A DNA stretch of 64,000 nt from JAGLON01 sp041394985 (GTDB taxonomy: Bacteria > Zixibacteria > MSB-5A5 > GN15 > JAAZOE01): NCBI GenBank assembly GCA_041394985.1, contig JAWLBI010000001.1:2170001-2234000 (forward strand), given 5' to 3'. How positions within the stretch are numbered: the first letter of the stretch is position 1; each line of letters opens with the position of its first letter. The notes below the pieces were generated by a model. It saw only the letters and a program-made list of their open reading frames with translations, was not told the DNA's origin and ran no database searches. The translations under genes and the position numbers were made by a program. Shown piece after piece: positions 1-9,834 of this stretch.

Positions 1-3000
1 GGCACATCGATCTGGCCGTGCCGGTTTCGCACATCTGGTATTTCAAATCGCTGCCGTCTCGCATCGGCAATTTGCTGGACCTGTCGGTACGCGACCTCGA
101 AAAGGTTCTCTATTATGAATCATACCTGATGCTCGATCCGGGCAACACGCCGTTCAACAAAGGCGATATCCTGACCGAGGATGAATACCTCGAACTCGAA
201 GAGGCCGGGAAGGAATTCCAGGCCGAGATGGGTGCTCCCGCAGTGGCGCGTCTGCTCGGCGAACTCGACCTCGAAGAAGAGGCTGTAACGCTGCGCGCAC
301 AGGTGAAAGTCGAAACATCCGTTCAGCGCAAGAAAGATATTCTCAAGCGCCTGCGGATTATCGAAGGATTCCGCCAGTCGGGCAATCGCCCCGAGTGGAT
401 GATCATGAAAGTCATCCCGGTGATTCCTCCGGATCTGCGTCCGCTGGTACCGCTCGAAGGCGGCCGCTTCGCGACGTCCGATTTGAATGACCTGTATCGC
501 CGCGTAATCAACCGCAACAACCGTCTGAAAAAGCTCATCGACATCCAGGCGCCGGAAGTCATTTTGCGCAACGAAAAGCGCATGCTGCAGGAGGCCGTCG
601 ACGCTCTGTTCGATAACGGTCGCCGCACGCACTCGGTGCGCGGTGATTCCAAGCGCCCGCTGAAATCGCTCTCTGACCTTCTTAAAGGTAAACAGGGTCG
701 CTTCCGCCAGAACCTGCTCGGTAAGCGCGTTGACTATTCCGGCCGTTCGGTTATCGTCGTCGGTCCGGATCTGAAACTGTACGAATGCGGTTTGCCGAAG
801 AATATGGCGCTCGAGTTGTTCAAGCCGTTTATCATCATGAAGCTCGAAGAAAAGGGTTATGTCCAATCGGTGAAATCGGCCAAACGCCTTGTCGAGCGCG
901 AACGGCCGGAAGTGTGGGATATTCTCGAGGAAATCATCGAAGATCATCCGGTGATGCTCAACCGTGCTCCTACGCTGCACCGTCTCGGTATTCAGGCCTT
1001 TTATCCGCGACTTGTCGAAGGCAAGGCGATTAAGCTGCATCCGCTCGTCTGCGCGGCATTCAACGCCGACTTCGACGGTGACCAGATGGCGGTACACGTA
1101 CCGCTGTCATTCGAGGCGCAGCTCGAGGCGCGCATCCTGATGCTGTCGACGAATAACATCCTTGTCCCGTCATCGGGACGTCCGATTGCAATTCCGTCGC
1201 AGGATATCGTCCTCGGTTGCTATTATCTGACGAAATTGCGTCCGAATGTGAAGGGTGAGGGGAAAGTTTTCTATGATGAGAACGAGGCCCTGGCAGCGCA
1301 TTCGGAAGGTTTCATCGATACGCATGCGAAGGTTCGCGTTCGCATGGATGGACAACTGCTGGAGACATCGGTCGGCCGCTTGATCTTCAATCAGATTATC
1401 CCGAAGGAAATCGGGTATTTCAACGATACCGCGACCAAGGGTAAAATCGAAGAATTGGTCAGCCGCTGTTACCAGATGACGGGCCAGACGCAGACAGTGT
1501 ACTTCCTCGATAAACTAAAAGACCTCGGATTCAGCTGGGCGACACGCTCCGGTTCGACGGTATCGATTGACGACTTGATTATTCCTCCGGCGAAGAACGA
1601 GCTCATTACCAAGGCGACGAAGGAAGTCCAGAAGATTCAGAAGCAGTACATGAAGGGTGTCATTACCAACGGTGAGCGCTACAATCAGATTATTGATACC
1701 TGGACGCGCACGACCGCCTCGGTCGCCGAGGTAATGTTCGAGAACCTGGCGTCGGACCTTGACGGCTTCAATCCCGTTTATATGATGGCCGACTCGGGCG
1801 CTCGAGGCTCTAAAGAACAGATTCGTCAGTTGGCCGGCATGCGCGGTCTTATGGCGAAGCCGCAGAAGAAAATTACCGGTGGTATCGGTGAAATTATCGA
1901 AAACCCGATTACGGCGAACTTCCGCGAAGGCCTCTCGGTGATGGAGTACTTCATCTCGACGCACGGCTCGCGAAAAGGTTTGGCCGATACGGCGTTGAAA
2001 ACCGCCGACGCGGGTTATCTGACGAGACGTCTGGTTGACGTGGCGCAGGATGTGATTATTAATGAACCCGACTGCGGCACGATTCTTGGTCTCGATGTGA
2101 CGGCCCTGAAAGAAGGCGAAGAAGTCATCGAGTCTCTCAGCGATCGTATCCTTGGCCGCGTGGTTCTGGAAGATGTCTTCGATCCGGTGTCGGAAGACAT
2201 TCTTGTCGAAGCCGGTTCGCTGATTAACGAAGACGATGCGATGGCGATCGAGGATGCGGGTGTCGAATCCGTAAAGATTCGATCCGTATTGACCTGCGAA
2301 TCGGAACGAGGCGTGTGCGCGAAATGTTACGGCCGCAACCTGGCGACGAAACATCTCGTCGATATCGGTGAGGCGGTCGGCGTGGTTGCTGCGCAGTCCA
2401 TCGGTGAGCCGGGTACGCAGTTGACTCTCCGTACCTTCCATATCGGTGGTACGGCCGAACAGATTGCCGGTCAGTCACAGGCGAAATCTAAATACACCGG
2501 TTTCGCGAAATTCAATCGCATTCAGACGATCAAACGCACCGATGGCGTGTTTATCGTCAAGAACCGCAGCGGTGAGATCCAGATCGTTGATAAGAACGGC
2601 CGCGTTCTCGGGCGCTATGTCGTACCGTACGGCGCCGAGCTGAATAAGAGCGACGGTGATGCGGTCGAGCGCGATGAAGTCCTGTTCAGTTGGGATCCGT
2701 ATTCGAACGTGATTCTCACCGAAGAAGGCGGTACCATTAAGTTTAAAGATATCATTCCTGATGTTTCACTGAAGGAAGAAATCGACGAAACGACGGGACA
2801 GATTCAGCCGATCATCATCGACACTAAAGAAAAGACATTGTTCCCGACTGTCGTGATTGCTGACGCCAAGGGAAAAGCCAAGGCCAGCTATCGCATGCCG
2901 ACCGGCGCCAACCTGCGCGTTTCTGAAGGTGACGTGGTCGAACCGGGCGATGTCCTCGTGAAGATTGCCCGCGAGATATCAAAGACTCGAGACATTACCG

Positions 3001-3791
3001 GCGGTCTGCCGCGAGTTGCCGAGCTGTTCGAAGCTCGCCGCCCGCATGATCCGGCGGTCGTTTCCGAAATCGACGGCACCGTCAAATTCGGCAAGATCGT
3101 CCGCGGTCAACAGCAATTGTATGTCGAAGGTGATGTCGGTGAGACCGAGGAATACCTGATTCCTCACGGCAAGCACTTGCACGTTCACGACGGCGATCGA
3201 GTAATTGCCGGCGAGCGTCTGTGTGAAGGCTCCATTGATCCGCATGATATTCTGCGAATCAAAGGCGTGGGCGACGTGCAGGAATATCTCGTGAACGAGA
3301 TTCAGGAAGTCTATCGTTTGCAGGGCGTGAAGATTAACGATAAACACATCGAAACGATCGTCCGCCAGATGCTTCAAAAAGTTCGCTGTGAAGAAGTCGG
3401 CGATACGACGTTCCTCGAAGGGGAGCAGGTCGATCGTCTGGTCTTCATGCGCGAAAATGATCGCGTTATCGCAGAAGGCGGTGAACCGGCCACGTTCGAA
3501 CCGCTGCTGCTGGGTATCACGAAAGCCTCGCTGTCGACCGAAAGCTTTATCTCGGCCGCCTCGTTCCAGGAGACGACCAGGGTATTGACCGAGGCGGCGG
3601 TTTCGGGTAAAATCGATACACTGCAGGGACTCAAGGAAAATGTCATTATCGGCCAGTTGATCCCGGCCGGTACCGGCGTCGAGAGATATCGCCGAGTCCA
3701 GATTAATGCCGAGGTTGAGGACTTGGAAGGTCTTCAGGCAGAGGCAGATAACGAGGAGTCAATAAGCGATATTTTTCAAAAAAACGCTTGA
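1..3791 (+). CDS. rpoC: RNA polymerase beta-prime subunit, 5' truncated
   Basis: This is the catalytic subunit of RNA polymerase. The frame is open from the window edge, so about 100 N-terminal residues, including the first zinc module, lie outside. The first visible block, HIDLAVPVSHIW, matches the region near E. coli residue 104. The Mg-binding motif NADFDGDQM is at about 1062-1088, a GARGSKEQIRQLAGMRG block at about 1796-1850, and the second zinc module is formed by a Cys near 2073 plus CESERGVCAKC near 2293-2327. No lineage-specific insertion stands out. The TGA stop (3789-3791) lies inside the -35 element of the next promoter. rpoC followed by rpsL is the usual bacterial order. Confidence 0.98.
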   Translation, partial: HIDLAVPVSHIWYFKSLPSRIGNLLDLSVRDLEKVLYYESYLMLDPGNTPFNKGDILTEDEYLELEEAGKEFQAEMGAPAVARLLGELDLEEEAVTLRAQVKVETSVQRKKDILKRLRIIEGFRQSGNRPEWMIMKVIPVIPPDLRPLVPLEGGRFATSDLNDLYRRVINRNNRLKKLIDIQAPEVILRNEKRMLQEAVDALFDNGRRTHSVRGDSKRPLKSLSDLLKGKQGRFRQNLLGKRVDYSGRSVIVVGPDLKLYECGLPKNMALELFKPFIIMKLEEKGYVQSVKSAKRLVERERPEVWDILEEIIEDHPVMLNRAPTLHRLGIQAFYPRLVEGKAIKLHPLVCAAFNADFDGDQMAVHVPLSFEAQLEARILMLSTNNILVPSSGRPIAIPSQDIVLGCYYLTKLRPNVKGEGKVFYDENEALAAHSEGFIDTHAKVRVRMDGQLLETSVGRLIFNQIIPKEIGYFNDTATKGKIEELVSRCYQMTGQTQTVYFLDKLKDLGFSWATRSGSTVSIDDLIIPPAKNELITKATKEVQKIQKQYMKGVITNGERYNQIIDTWTRTTASVAEVMFENLASDLDGFNPVYMMADSGARGSKEQIRQLAGMRGLMAKPQKKITGGIGEIIENPITANFREGLSVMEYFISTHGSRKGLADTALKTADAGYLTRRLVDVAQDVIINEPDCGTILGLDVTALKEGEEVIESLSDRILGRVVLEDVFDPVSEDILVEAGSLINEDDAMAIEDAGVESVKIRSVLTCESERGVCAKCYGRNLATKHLVDIGEAVGVVAAQSIGEPGTQLTLRTFHIGGTAEQIAGQSQAKSKYTGFAKFNRIQTIKRTDGVFIVKNRSGEIQIVDKNGRVLGRYVVPYGAELNKSDGDAVERDEVLFSWDPYSNVILTEEGGTIKFKDIIPDVSLKEEIDETTGQIQPIIIDTKEKTLFPTVVIADAKGKAKASYRMPTGANLRVSEGDVVEPGDVLVKIAREISKTRDITGGLPRVAELFEARRPHDPAVVSEIDGTVKFGKIVRGQQQLYVEGDVGETEEYLIPHGKHLHVHDGDRVIAGERLCEGSIDPHDILRIKGVGDVQEYLVNEIQEVYRLQGVKINDKHIETIVRQMLQKVRCEEVGDTTFLEGEQVDRLVFMRENDRVIAEGGEPATFEPLLLGITKASLSTESFISAASFQETTRVLTEAAVSGKIDTLQGLKENVIIGQLIPAGTGVERYRRVQINAEVEDLEGLQAEADNEESISDIFQKNA

Positions 3792-3815
3792 CATGCCGAT
3801 ATAAATGAGTATAAT
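3788..3815 (+). promoter_or_regulatory. Sigma-70 promoter of the str operon, overlapping the rpoC stop
   Basis: TTGACA (3788-3793), a 16-bp spacer and TATAAT (3810-3815) give a perfect match to both consensus hexamers. The -35 box contains the rpoC TGA codon. Initiation near 3822 would leave a leader of about 47 nt before rpsL. This would give the ribosomal genes a transcription source separate from rpoBC. Confidence 0.8.
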
Positions 3816-3868
3816 GTGTGGCTTTTTTGAATGAAACTCTGGTGAGAAATAACTTGTAAGGAGCAATT

Positions 3869-4243
3869 GTGCCGACAATTAACCAGTTGATACGCAAGGG
3901 ACGTAAACGGATTATCGAAAAGACGAATACTCCGGCGCTGAAATCCTGCCCGCAGAGACGCGGGGTATGCACTCGCGTGTACACATCGACTCCCAAGAAA
4001 CCGAATTCCGCTCTTCGAAAAGTAGCTCGTGTCCGCCTGACCAATCAGATGGAAGTCACCGCGTATATTCCCGGTGAAGGGCATAATTTGCAGGAACACT
4101 CGATTGTTCTTATCAGGGGCGGCCGTGTGAAAGACCTGCCGGGTGTCCGGTATCATATCATTCGTGGCGCCATGGACACGTCCGGTGTCGCGGATCGAAA
4201 TTGCGGACGCAGTAAATACGGCACGAAACGGCCGAAAAAGTAA
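3869..4243 (+). CDS. rpsL: 30S ribosomal protein S12
   Basis: S12 is a decoding-centre protein of the small subunit; 124 residues is the normal length. The GTG start at 3869 is preceded by a TAAGGAG Shine-Dalgarno. TPKKPNSALRK and RGGRVKDLPGVRYH are intact. The lysines in these blocks (about 43/44 and 88) are the wild-type residues linked to streptomycin sensitivity, and the Asp after the second Lys is the usual RimO methylthiolation site. CPQRRGVC carries the Cys pair seen in many bacterial S12 proteins. It is the first gene of the str operon, 29 nt before rpsG. Confidence 0.98.
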   Translation: MPTINQLIRKGRKRIIEKTNTPALKSCPQRRGVCTRVYTSTPKKPNSALRKVARVRLTNQMEVTAYIPGEGHNLQEHSIVLIRGGRVKDLPGVRYHIIRGAMDTSGVADRNCGRSKYGTKRPKK

Positions 4244-4271
4244 TATTAGCTTAACGTAGAAAAGGGTAGTT

Positions 4272-4742
4272 ATGCCACGGAGAAAAGCCGCAGAGAAAAG
4301 AGAACGCATTCCCGATACTAAGTACGGCGATGTCACTATCAGCCAGTTTATCGGTAATCTCATGACGCGCGGCAAAAAGTCGACTGCGGAACGGATTATT
4401 TACTCGGCTATCGATATCTGCGAAAAGAAGTCTGGAACTCCTGGCCTGGAACTATTCCATAAGGCGTTAAACAACATCAAGCCGGTCCTCGAAGTGAAGT
4501 CCCGCCGTGTCGGCGGCGCCACGTATCAGGTACCGGTTGAGGTTCGTCCGAACCGTCGGACGGCTTTGGCGATTCGCTGGGCGATTTCGTATTCACGCGA
4601 CCGCTCGGAGAAGACCATGGCCGAGAAACTTGCTGCCGAGTTGTTGGCTGCCGCCAATAACGAGGGAGCGTCTATTAAGAAAAAGGAAGATACGCACAAA
4701 ATGGCCGAAGCCAACAAGGCTTTTGCCCACTTTAGGTGGTAA
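4272..4742 (+). CDS. rpsG: 30S ribosomal protein S7
   Basis: S7 nucleates assembly of the 30S head on 16S rRNA. The 156-residue product begins MPRRKAAEKRE and has the typical KSRRVGGATYQVPVEV and RRTALAIRW blocks. It ends near HRFAHFRW-type sequence (AFAHFRW) with no long tail. It lies between rpsL and fusA in the str operon. The 171-nt gap to fusA has no gene. It contains a short GCGCC/GGCGC inverted repeat near 4861-4891 that could be a regulatory hairpin; in E. coli S7 regulates through the rpsL-rpsG spacer, so this is only a comparison. Confidence 0.97.
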   Translation: MPRRKAAEKRERIPDTKYGDVTISQFIGNLMTRGKKSTAERIIYSAIDICEKKSGTPGLELFHKALNNIKPVLEVKSRRVGGATYQVPVEVRPNRRTALAIRWAISYSRDRSEKTMAEKLAAELLAAANNEGASIKKKEDTHKMAEANKAFAHFRW

Positions 4743-4913
4743 CCCTCTGATTCCCCGCGCCGGCGGAGTCGTTAACCGTCCGGCACAGTTACCGGGGGAG
4801 ATTACGGTTCCCAACCAATCCGCTATAGCTTGCCGACTGACCCTGCTGACCTGTCGAGCGAGCGCCGGATGGCCACCTTCTTTTTGGCGCACGTATCGAT
4901 GTGTAGGGTAACG

Positions 4914-6989
4914 ATGTCGAAAACATCATTACATAACATCCGTAATATTGGCATTATGGCCCATATCGACGCCGGTAAAACGACGACTACCGAGCGTGTG
5001 CTTTTTTATTCCGGTAAAACACACAAAATCGGCGAAGTCGACGACGGCGCCGCGACGATGGACTGGATGGCCCAGGAAAAAGAGCGCGGCATTACCATTA
5101 CGTCGGCGGCGACGACAACCTTCTGGCGCGGCAATACGATTAATATTATCGATACGCCGGGCCATGTCGATTTTACGGTCGAAGTCGAGCGTTCTTTGCG
5201 TGTGTTGGACGGAGCGGTGGCTATTTTCTGCGCTGTCGGCGGTGTCGAACCGCAGTCCGAAACGGTCTGGCATCAGGCGGATAAGTACGGCGTTCCCCGA
5301 ATCGCCTATATCAATAAAATGGACAGAATCGGGGCCGATTTTACCAACGCCGTCGAGCAAATGCGTGAAAGACTGGGCGCCAATGCCGTGCCGATTCAAA
5401 TTCCGGCCGGCGACGGCGATTTGTTCACCGGGGTCGTCGACCTGATCGATATGACCTACCGGGTGTTCAAATCCGAATCCCTCGGCGCCGAGTATGAAGA
5501 TCTTCCGATTCCCGATGATTTAAAAGAAGACGCTCAGAAGGCTCGCGAGTTTCTGCTGGAGTCGGTTTCCAGCCACGACGATACGCTGATGGAAAAGTTT
5601 TTGAGCGATGAGCCGATCGAGAAAAAAGAACTCGTCGCTGCTCTTCGCCGGGCCTGTCTCAATGTCGCTATCGTTCCTGTCCTGTGCGGATCCTCATTCC
5701 GCAATATCGGTGTTCAAAAATTAATTGACGCAATTGTCGATTTTCTTCCTTCTCCACTTGACAAACCGCCGGTAATTGGTCATATTCCGGGCTCGTCAAA
5801 AATAGTGGAACGGAAGCCGGATGTAGAAGAACCGGTGGCGGCGCTTGCTTTTAAGATCATGTCGGACCCGCATGTCGGGCGACTGACATACATAAGACTG
5901 TATTCGGGAACCATCAAGACGGGTTCCTATATTTATAATGCCAACGTCGGCATGAAAGAACGAGTAGCTCGAATTTTGAGAATGCACGCGAACAAACGGG
6001 AAGACATTCCGGAGGTAAAGGCCGGAGACATCGTCGCGGTGGTCGGATTCAGAAAAACGGCCACCGGGCATACGCTGTCTGATGTCAAGCACCCGATGGA
6101 ACTCGCTTTGATGGAGTTCCCGGAACCCGTTCTGAGTGTATCAATCGAGCCGAAGACGATGGCTGATCAGGAGAAACTCCTGGATTCAATCGCCCGCCTC
6201 GCCGAAGAGGACCCCACTTTTGTCGTGAAGACGAATGAAGAAACCGGTCAGACGATTATTTCCGGAATGGGCGAATTGCACATCGATATCTTGACCGATC
6301 GCCTTCTGCGCGAATTCAAGGTGCAGGCGAATATCGGCGCTCCGTGGGTGGCGTATAAAGAAGCCGTCACGAGAAAAGAAATCGGTGAAGGAAAGTTTAT
6401 GAGACAGACCGGCGGCAAGGGCCAGTTCGGTCATGTCAAACTTCAGGTAGAGCCGATCGAGGGCGACACCGGTTATGTGTTTGAAAATAAAGTCGACGGA
6501 GAAACGATCCCGCGGGAATACATCCCGATTATCGAGAAATGCGTTCGCGAAAGTCTGCACAGCGGCGTCATCGCGGGCAACCCGATCATCGGTATCAAAA
6601 TTTCTCTGGTCGGCGGTTCATATAGTGAAGTCGAGTCGACCGAACTGGGATACCAGGCGGCGGCATCAATAGCGTTTCAACAGGCAGTCGAAAAGGCCGG
6701 CCCGGTATTACTGGAACCGCTCATGGCCGTGGAAATCGTCGTTCCCGAGGATTATGCCGGAAACGTTATGAACGACCTGAATACACGTCGCGCACAGATC
6801 AGCGGCATCACGCCCCGCAACAACGGCCAGGTCATTACGGCCGATGTGCCGCTTGCGGAGATGTTCGGTTATGCAACCAAGCTGCGAAATCTGTCGCAAG
6901 GGCGCGCGCTGTTCACCATGCAGTTTGCATCATATCAGAAGGTGCCTGCCGAGGTGACGGAACGCATGGGAATTGGAATTAAGAACTAA
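4914..6989 (+). CDS. fusA: Translation elongation factor G
   Basis: EF-G is the GTPase that drives ribosomal translocation. The 691-residue length is normal. The G motifs are intact: AHIDAGKTTTTER (P-loop), RGITITSAATT (switch I), DTPGHVDF and NKMDR. I place the start at ATG 4914 (MSKTSLHNIRNIGIM), because this matches EF-G N termini. The frame stays open upstream to 4830, but those 28 residues resemble no EF-G. The Shine-Dalgarno AGGG at about 4905 is modest. It is followed 27 nt later by tuf. Confidence 0.98.
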   Translation: MSKTSLHNIRNIGIMAHIDAGKTTTTERVLFYSGKTHKIGEVDDGAATMDWMAQEKERGITITSAATTTFWRGNTINIIDTPGHVDFTVEVERSLRVLDGAVAIFCAVGGVEPQSETVWHQADKYGVPRIAYINKMDRIGADFTNAVEQMRERLGANAVPIQIPAGDGDLFTGVVDLIDMTYRVFKSESLGAEYEDLPIPDDLKEDAQKAREFLLESVSSHDDTLMEKFLSDEPIEKKELVAALRRACLNVAIVPVLCGSSFRNIGVQKLIDAIVDFLPSPLDKPPVIGHIPGSSKIVERKPDVEEPVAALAFKIMSDPHVGRLTYIRLYSGTIKTGSYIYNANVGMKERVARILRMHANKREDIPEVKAGDIVAVVGFRKTATGHTLSDVKHPMELALMEFPEPVLSVSIEPKTMADQEKLLDSIARLAEEDPTFVVKTNEETGQTIISGMGELHIDILTDRLLREFKVQANIGAPWVAYKEAVTRKEIGEGKFMRQTGGKGQFGHVKLQVEPIEGDTGYVFENKVDGETIPREYIPIIEKCVRESLHSGVIAGNPIIGIKISLVGGSYSEVESTELGYQAAASIAFQQAVEKAGPVLLEPLMAVEIVVPEDYAGNVMNDLNTRRAQISGITPRNNGQVITADVPLAEMFGYATKLRNLSQGRALFTMQFASYQKVPAEVTERMGIGIKN

Positions 6990-7016
6990 GCCATAAATAG
7001 AATGAGGTAACAGTAG

Positions 7017-8222
7017 ATGGCCAAGGAGAAATTTGCACGGACAAAGCCGCACGTAAACGTCGGGACGATCGGTCACGTAGACCACGGCAAGACGACGTTG
7101 ACTGCGGCGATGACGATGGTATTGAACCGCAAGGGCGGTGGTGCAATTCGGACGTTCGATTCGATCGATAATGCGCCGGAAGAGAAAGAGCGGGGTATCA
7201 CGATTGCGACGGCGCACGTGGAGTATGAAACTGAAAAGCGTCACTATGCGCACGTGGACTGTCCCGGTCACGCTGACTATGTGAAGAACATGATCACGGG
7301 TGCGGCGCAGATGGACGGTGCGATTCTTGTCGTGTCGGCCTCCGATGGCCCGATGCCTCAGACTCGCGAGCACATTCTCCTGGCTCGTCAGGTCGGTGTG
7401 CCGTTCATCATCGTGTACATGAACAAGGTTGACATGGTGGACGATCCTGAGTTGTTGGATCTGGTGGAGCTTGAAGTTCGCGACCTTCTGTCGAAGTACG
7501 ATTTCCCGGGCGACGATATACCGGTGATTCGGGGCAGCGCTCTGGAAGCGATGACGAAGGCTTCGGATATGAACATCAAAGACGATCCGGCGTTCAAGTC
7601 GATTTATGAGTTGATGGATGCGATCGACAGCTACATTCCGACGCCTGAGCGCGACAAGGACAAACCGTTCCTGATGCCGGTGGAAGACGTATTCTCGATC
7701 ACGGGTCGCGGTACGGTCGGCACGGGTCGTGTCGAGCGCGGCGTGGTGAAGACGGGTGACGAAGTCGAGCGCGTGGGTATTAAAGAGACGCGCAAGACGG
7801 TCGTGACGGGTGTCGAGATGTTCCGCAAGATTCTGGATTATGCAGAAGCTGGCGACAACGTAGGTTTGTTGCTTCGCGGAATCGACAAGACGGAACTGGA
7901 GCGCGGTATGGTCTTGGCGAAACCGGGCTCGATCAAGCCTGCGACGAAGTTCAAAGGCGAGGTCTATGTGTTGACGAAAGAAGAGGGCGGTCGTCATACG
8001 CCGTTCTTTACTGGATATCGTCCTCAGTTCTATTTCCGTACGACCGACGTGACCGGTAACTGTAATCTTCCTGACGGCATCGAGATGGTCATGCCCGGCG
8101 ATAACGTGACGATCACGGCCGAGCTGATCACTCCGATCGCGATGGAAAAAGAACTTCGGTTTGCTATCCGCGAAGGCGGCCGCACGATCGGCGCCGGTGT
8201 TATCGCGGAAGTGCTTGAATAG
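7017..8222 (+). CDS. tuf: Translation elongation factor Tu
   Basis: EF-Tu delivers aminoacyl-tRNA to the ribosome. The product has 401 residues with GHVDHGKT (P-loop), RGITIATAHVEYET (switch I), DCPGHADYVKNM (switch II) and NKVDM (G4). The start ATG at 7017 has a GAGGTAAC Shine-Dalgarno. It sits in the standard fusA-tuf-rpsJ order. It is the only tuf copy in the window; whether the genome has a second cannot be judged. Confidence 0.98.
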   Translation: MAKEKFARTKPHVNVGTIGHVDHGKTTLTAAMTMVLNRKGGGAIRTFDSIDNAPEEKERGITIATAHVEYETEKRHYAHVDCPGHADYVKNMITGAAQMDGAILVVSASDGPMPQTREHILLARQVGVPFIIVYMNKVDMVDDPELLDLVELEVRDLLSKYDFPGDDIPVIRGSALEAMTKASDMNIKDDPAFKSIYELMDAIDSYIPTPERDKDKPFLMPVEDVFSITGRGTVGTGRVERGVVKTGDEVERVGIKETRKTVVTGVEMFRKILDYAEAGDNVGLLLRGIDKTELERGMVLAKPGSIKPATKFKGEVYVLTKEEGGRHTPFFTGYRPQFYFRTTDVTGNCNLPDGIEMVMPGDNVTITAELITPIAMEKELRFAIREGGRTIGAGVIAEVLE

Positions 8223-8252
8223 GGCTATAAGACGAAAGCTAGAGAAGGTTTT

Positions 8253-8561
8253 ATGGAACCGCAAAAAATAAGAATCAGGCTTAAAGCGTACGATCATTAC
8301 TCGCTGGATCGTTCGACGAAGGAAATCGCTCGCACGGTACTGCGTACCGGCGCCCGTATTGCGGGTCCGGTGCCGCTGCCGACCAAACGGACGATTTATA
8401 CCGTGCTGCGTTCACCGCACGTCGACAAGAAATCTCGCGAGCAGTTTGAAACTAGAATTCACAAGCGTCTTATAGACATTTATGACTCGACGCCGCAGAC
8501 GGTCGATGCTCTGATGAAGCTCGATCTGCCTGCCGGTGTAGACGTGGAAATCAAAACCTGA
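8253..8561 (+). CDS. rpsJ: 30S ribosomal protein S10
   Basis: S10 is a small-subunit head protein and, as NusE, an antitermination factor in bacteria. The 102-residue product has the typical IRIRLKAYDH opening and the GPVPLPTKRTIYTVLRSPHVDKKSREQ core (positions about 8364-8445). It is the first gene of the S10 block. Only 30 nt separate it from tuf, so it is probably read through from the str operon. The stop overlaps the region just before rplC. Confidence 0.97.
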   Translation: MEPQKIRIRLKAYDHYSLDRSTKEIARTVLRTGARIAGPVPLPTKRTIYTVLRSPHVDKKSREQFETRIHKRLIDIYDSTPQTVDALMKLDLPAGVDVEIKT

Positions 8562-8568
8562 TGGTTAA

Positions 8569-9201
8569 ATGATGGATACACTGATTGGTAAAAAATTAGG
8601 GATGACTCGCATCTTTCAGGACGACGGTACTGCGGTACCGGTGACCGTGATCGAGGCGGGGCCATGCCCGGTAGTTGCAATACGGACCAGGGAAAAGCAC
8701 GGGTACAATGCTCTGCAGATCGGCTATGGCGAACGCCGCGCCAATCTGTTCAATAAACCGGATACCGGTCATTTCAAGGCGGCCGGAATCGAGCCGACCC
8801 GTTACCTTCGCGAGGTTCGTATCCCCGAAATCGGCGATGTCAAAATCGGCGATACATTCAATGTCGGTATTTTCAGCGAAGGCGAAAAAGTCGATGTATC
8901 GGGAAAATCCCGCGGTATGGGATTTATGGGCGCCATGCGACGCCATGGATTCAGCGGTGCGCAGAAAACGCACGGTCAGTCCGACCGTATGCGCGCCCCG
9001 GGTTCAATTGGTCAGTCTTCTTACCCATCGCGCGTCCTGAAAGGGATGCGTATGGCCGGCCGTATGGGCGGCGACACCGTTACGGTGATCGGTTTGCGAG
9101 TGGTCAAGGTGATTCCGGAAGAGAATCTCATTCTGGTAAAAGGCGGAGTTCCCGGTAAGGCGAACAGTCTTTTGAAAATAAGAAAATCGACTCGGAAATA
9201 G
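8569..9201 (+). CDS. rplC: 50S ribosomal protein L3
   Basis: L3 is an early-assembly large-subunit protein reaching the peptidyl-transferase centre. It has 210 residues, starts with tandem ATG codons (8569 or 8572), and then reads DTLIGKKLGMTRIF. The internal loop contains GSIGQ, whose Gln is the usual PrmB methylation site, followed by KGMRMAGRMGG. It is 7 nt after rpsJ in the S10 operon. Confidence 0.97.
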   Translation: MMDTLIGKKLGMTRIFQDDGTAVPVTVIEAGPCPVVAIRTREKHGYNALQIGYGERRANLFNKPDTGHFKAAGIEPTRYLREVRIPEIGDVKIGDTFNVGIFSEGEKVDVSGKSRGMGFMGAMRRHGFSGAQKTHGQSDRMRAPGSIGQSSYPSRVLKGMRMAGRMGGDTVTVIGLRVVKVIPEENLILVKGGVPGKANSLLKIRKSTRK

Positions 9202-9210
9202 GGTATAGGT

Positions 9211-9834
9211 ATGTCGATTACGGTAGTGAAACAAGACGGAACGAAAGGCTCGACAGTTGAGTTGCCGGCGGCGATATTTGGTGTTGAACCGAATGAGGCC
9301 GTGGTTCACAGCTACATCGTGAATTTCCTGGCAAATCAGCGTCAGGGTAACGCGTCGACCCGAACCCGAGGTGAAGTCAGTGGCGGCGGTAGCAAGCCCT
9401 GGCGTCAAAAAGGTACGGGCCGCGCCCGCGCGGGTACGATTCGCTCACCTCTGTGGAGAGGCGGCGGCACAGTATTCGGACCCTCGCCGCGCTGCTATTA
9501 CAACCGGATGCCGAAGAAGCAGAAACGTCTGGCGCTGAAGTCGGTTTTCTCGGATAAGGCGGTCAACGAGCGCATCATGGTATTGGAGAATCTCGAGATG
9601 ACCGATGCCAAGACGCGGAACTTCAAGTCGCTGTTGCAGAACCTGGACCTGAACGGTCGCAAGGTGCTGTTCCTCGACGAAGGCGTCAATCCGAATCCGT
9701 ATATTGCATCGCGCAATCTTCCTGGTGTCAAAGTCAGCCGCGCACGCCTGACCAATGCCTACGACGTGCTGCATGCCGACGTCGTTGTCATCACGCTGGC
9801 CGGTCTGAAAGAGATCGAGGAGGTGTTTGCCTGA
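9211..9834 (+). CDS. rplD: 50S ribosomal protein L4
   Basis: L4 lines the exit tunnel and in E. coli also represses the S10 operon. The 207-residue product has the conserved loop with GGSKPWRQKGTGRARAGTIR (about 9385-9445), SPLWRGGGTVFGP and the C-terminal dinucleotide-fold-like half. The stop TGA overlaps the ATG of rplW (TGATG at 9832-9836), so the two are translationally coupled. Confidence 0.97.
   Translation: MSITVVKQDGTKGSTVELPAAIFGVEPNEAVVHSYIVNFLANQRQGNASTRTRGEVSGGGSKPWRQKGTGRARAGTIRSPLWRGGGTVFGPSPRCYYNRMPKKQKRLALKSVFSDKAVNERIMVLENLEMTDAKTRNFKSLLQNLDLNGRKVLFLDEGVNPNPYIASRNLPGVKVSRARLTNAYDVLHADVVVITLAGLKEIEEVFA

Noticed and set aside
6930..8297. 455-codon minus-strand frame opposite tuf
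   Set aside because: It mirrors the codon bias of tuf (His/Arg-rich) and has no recognisable protein features.
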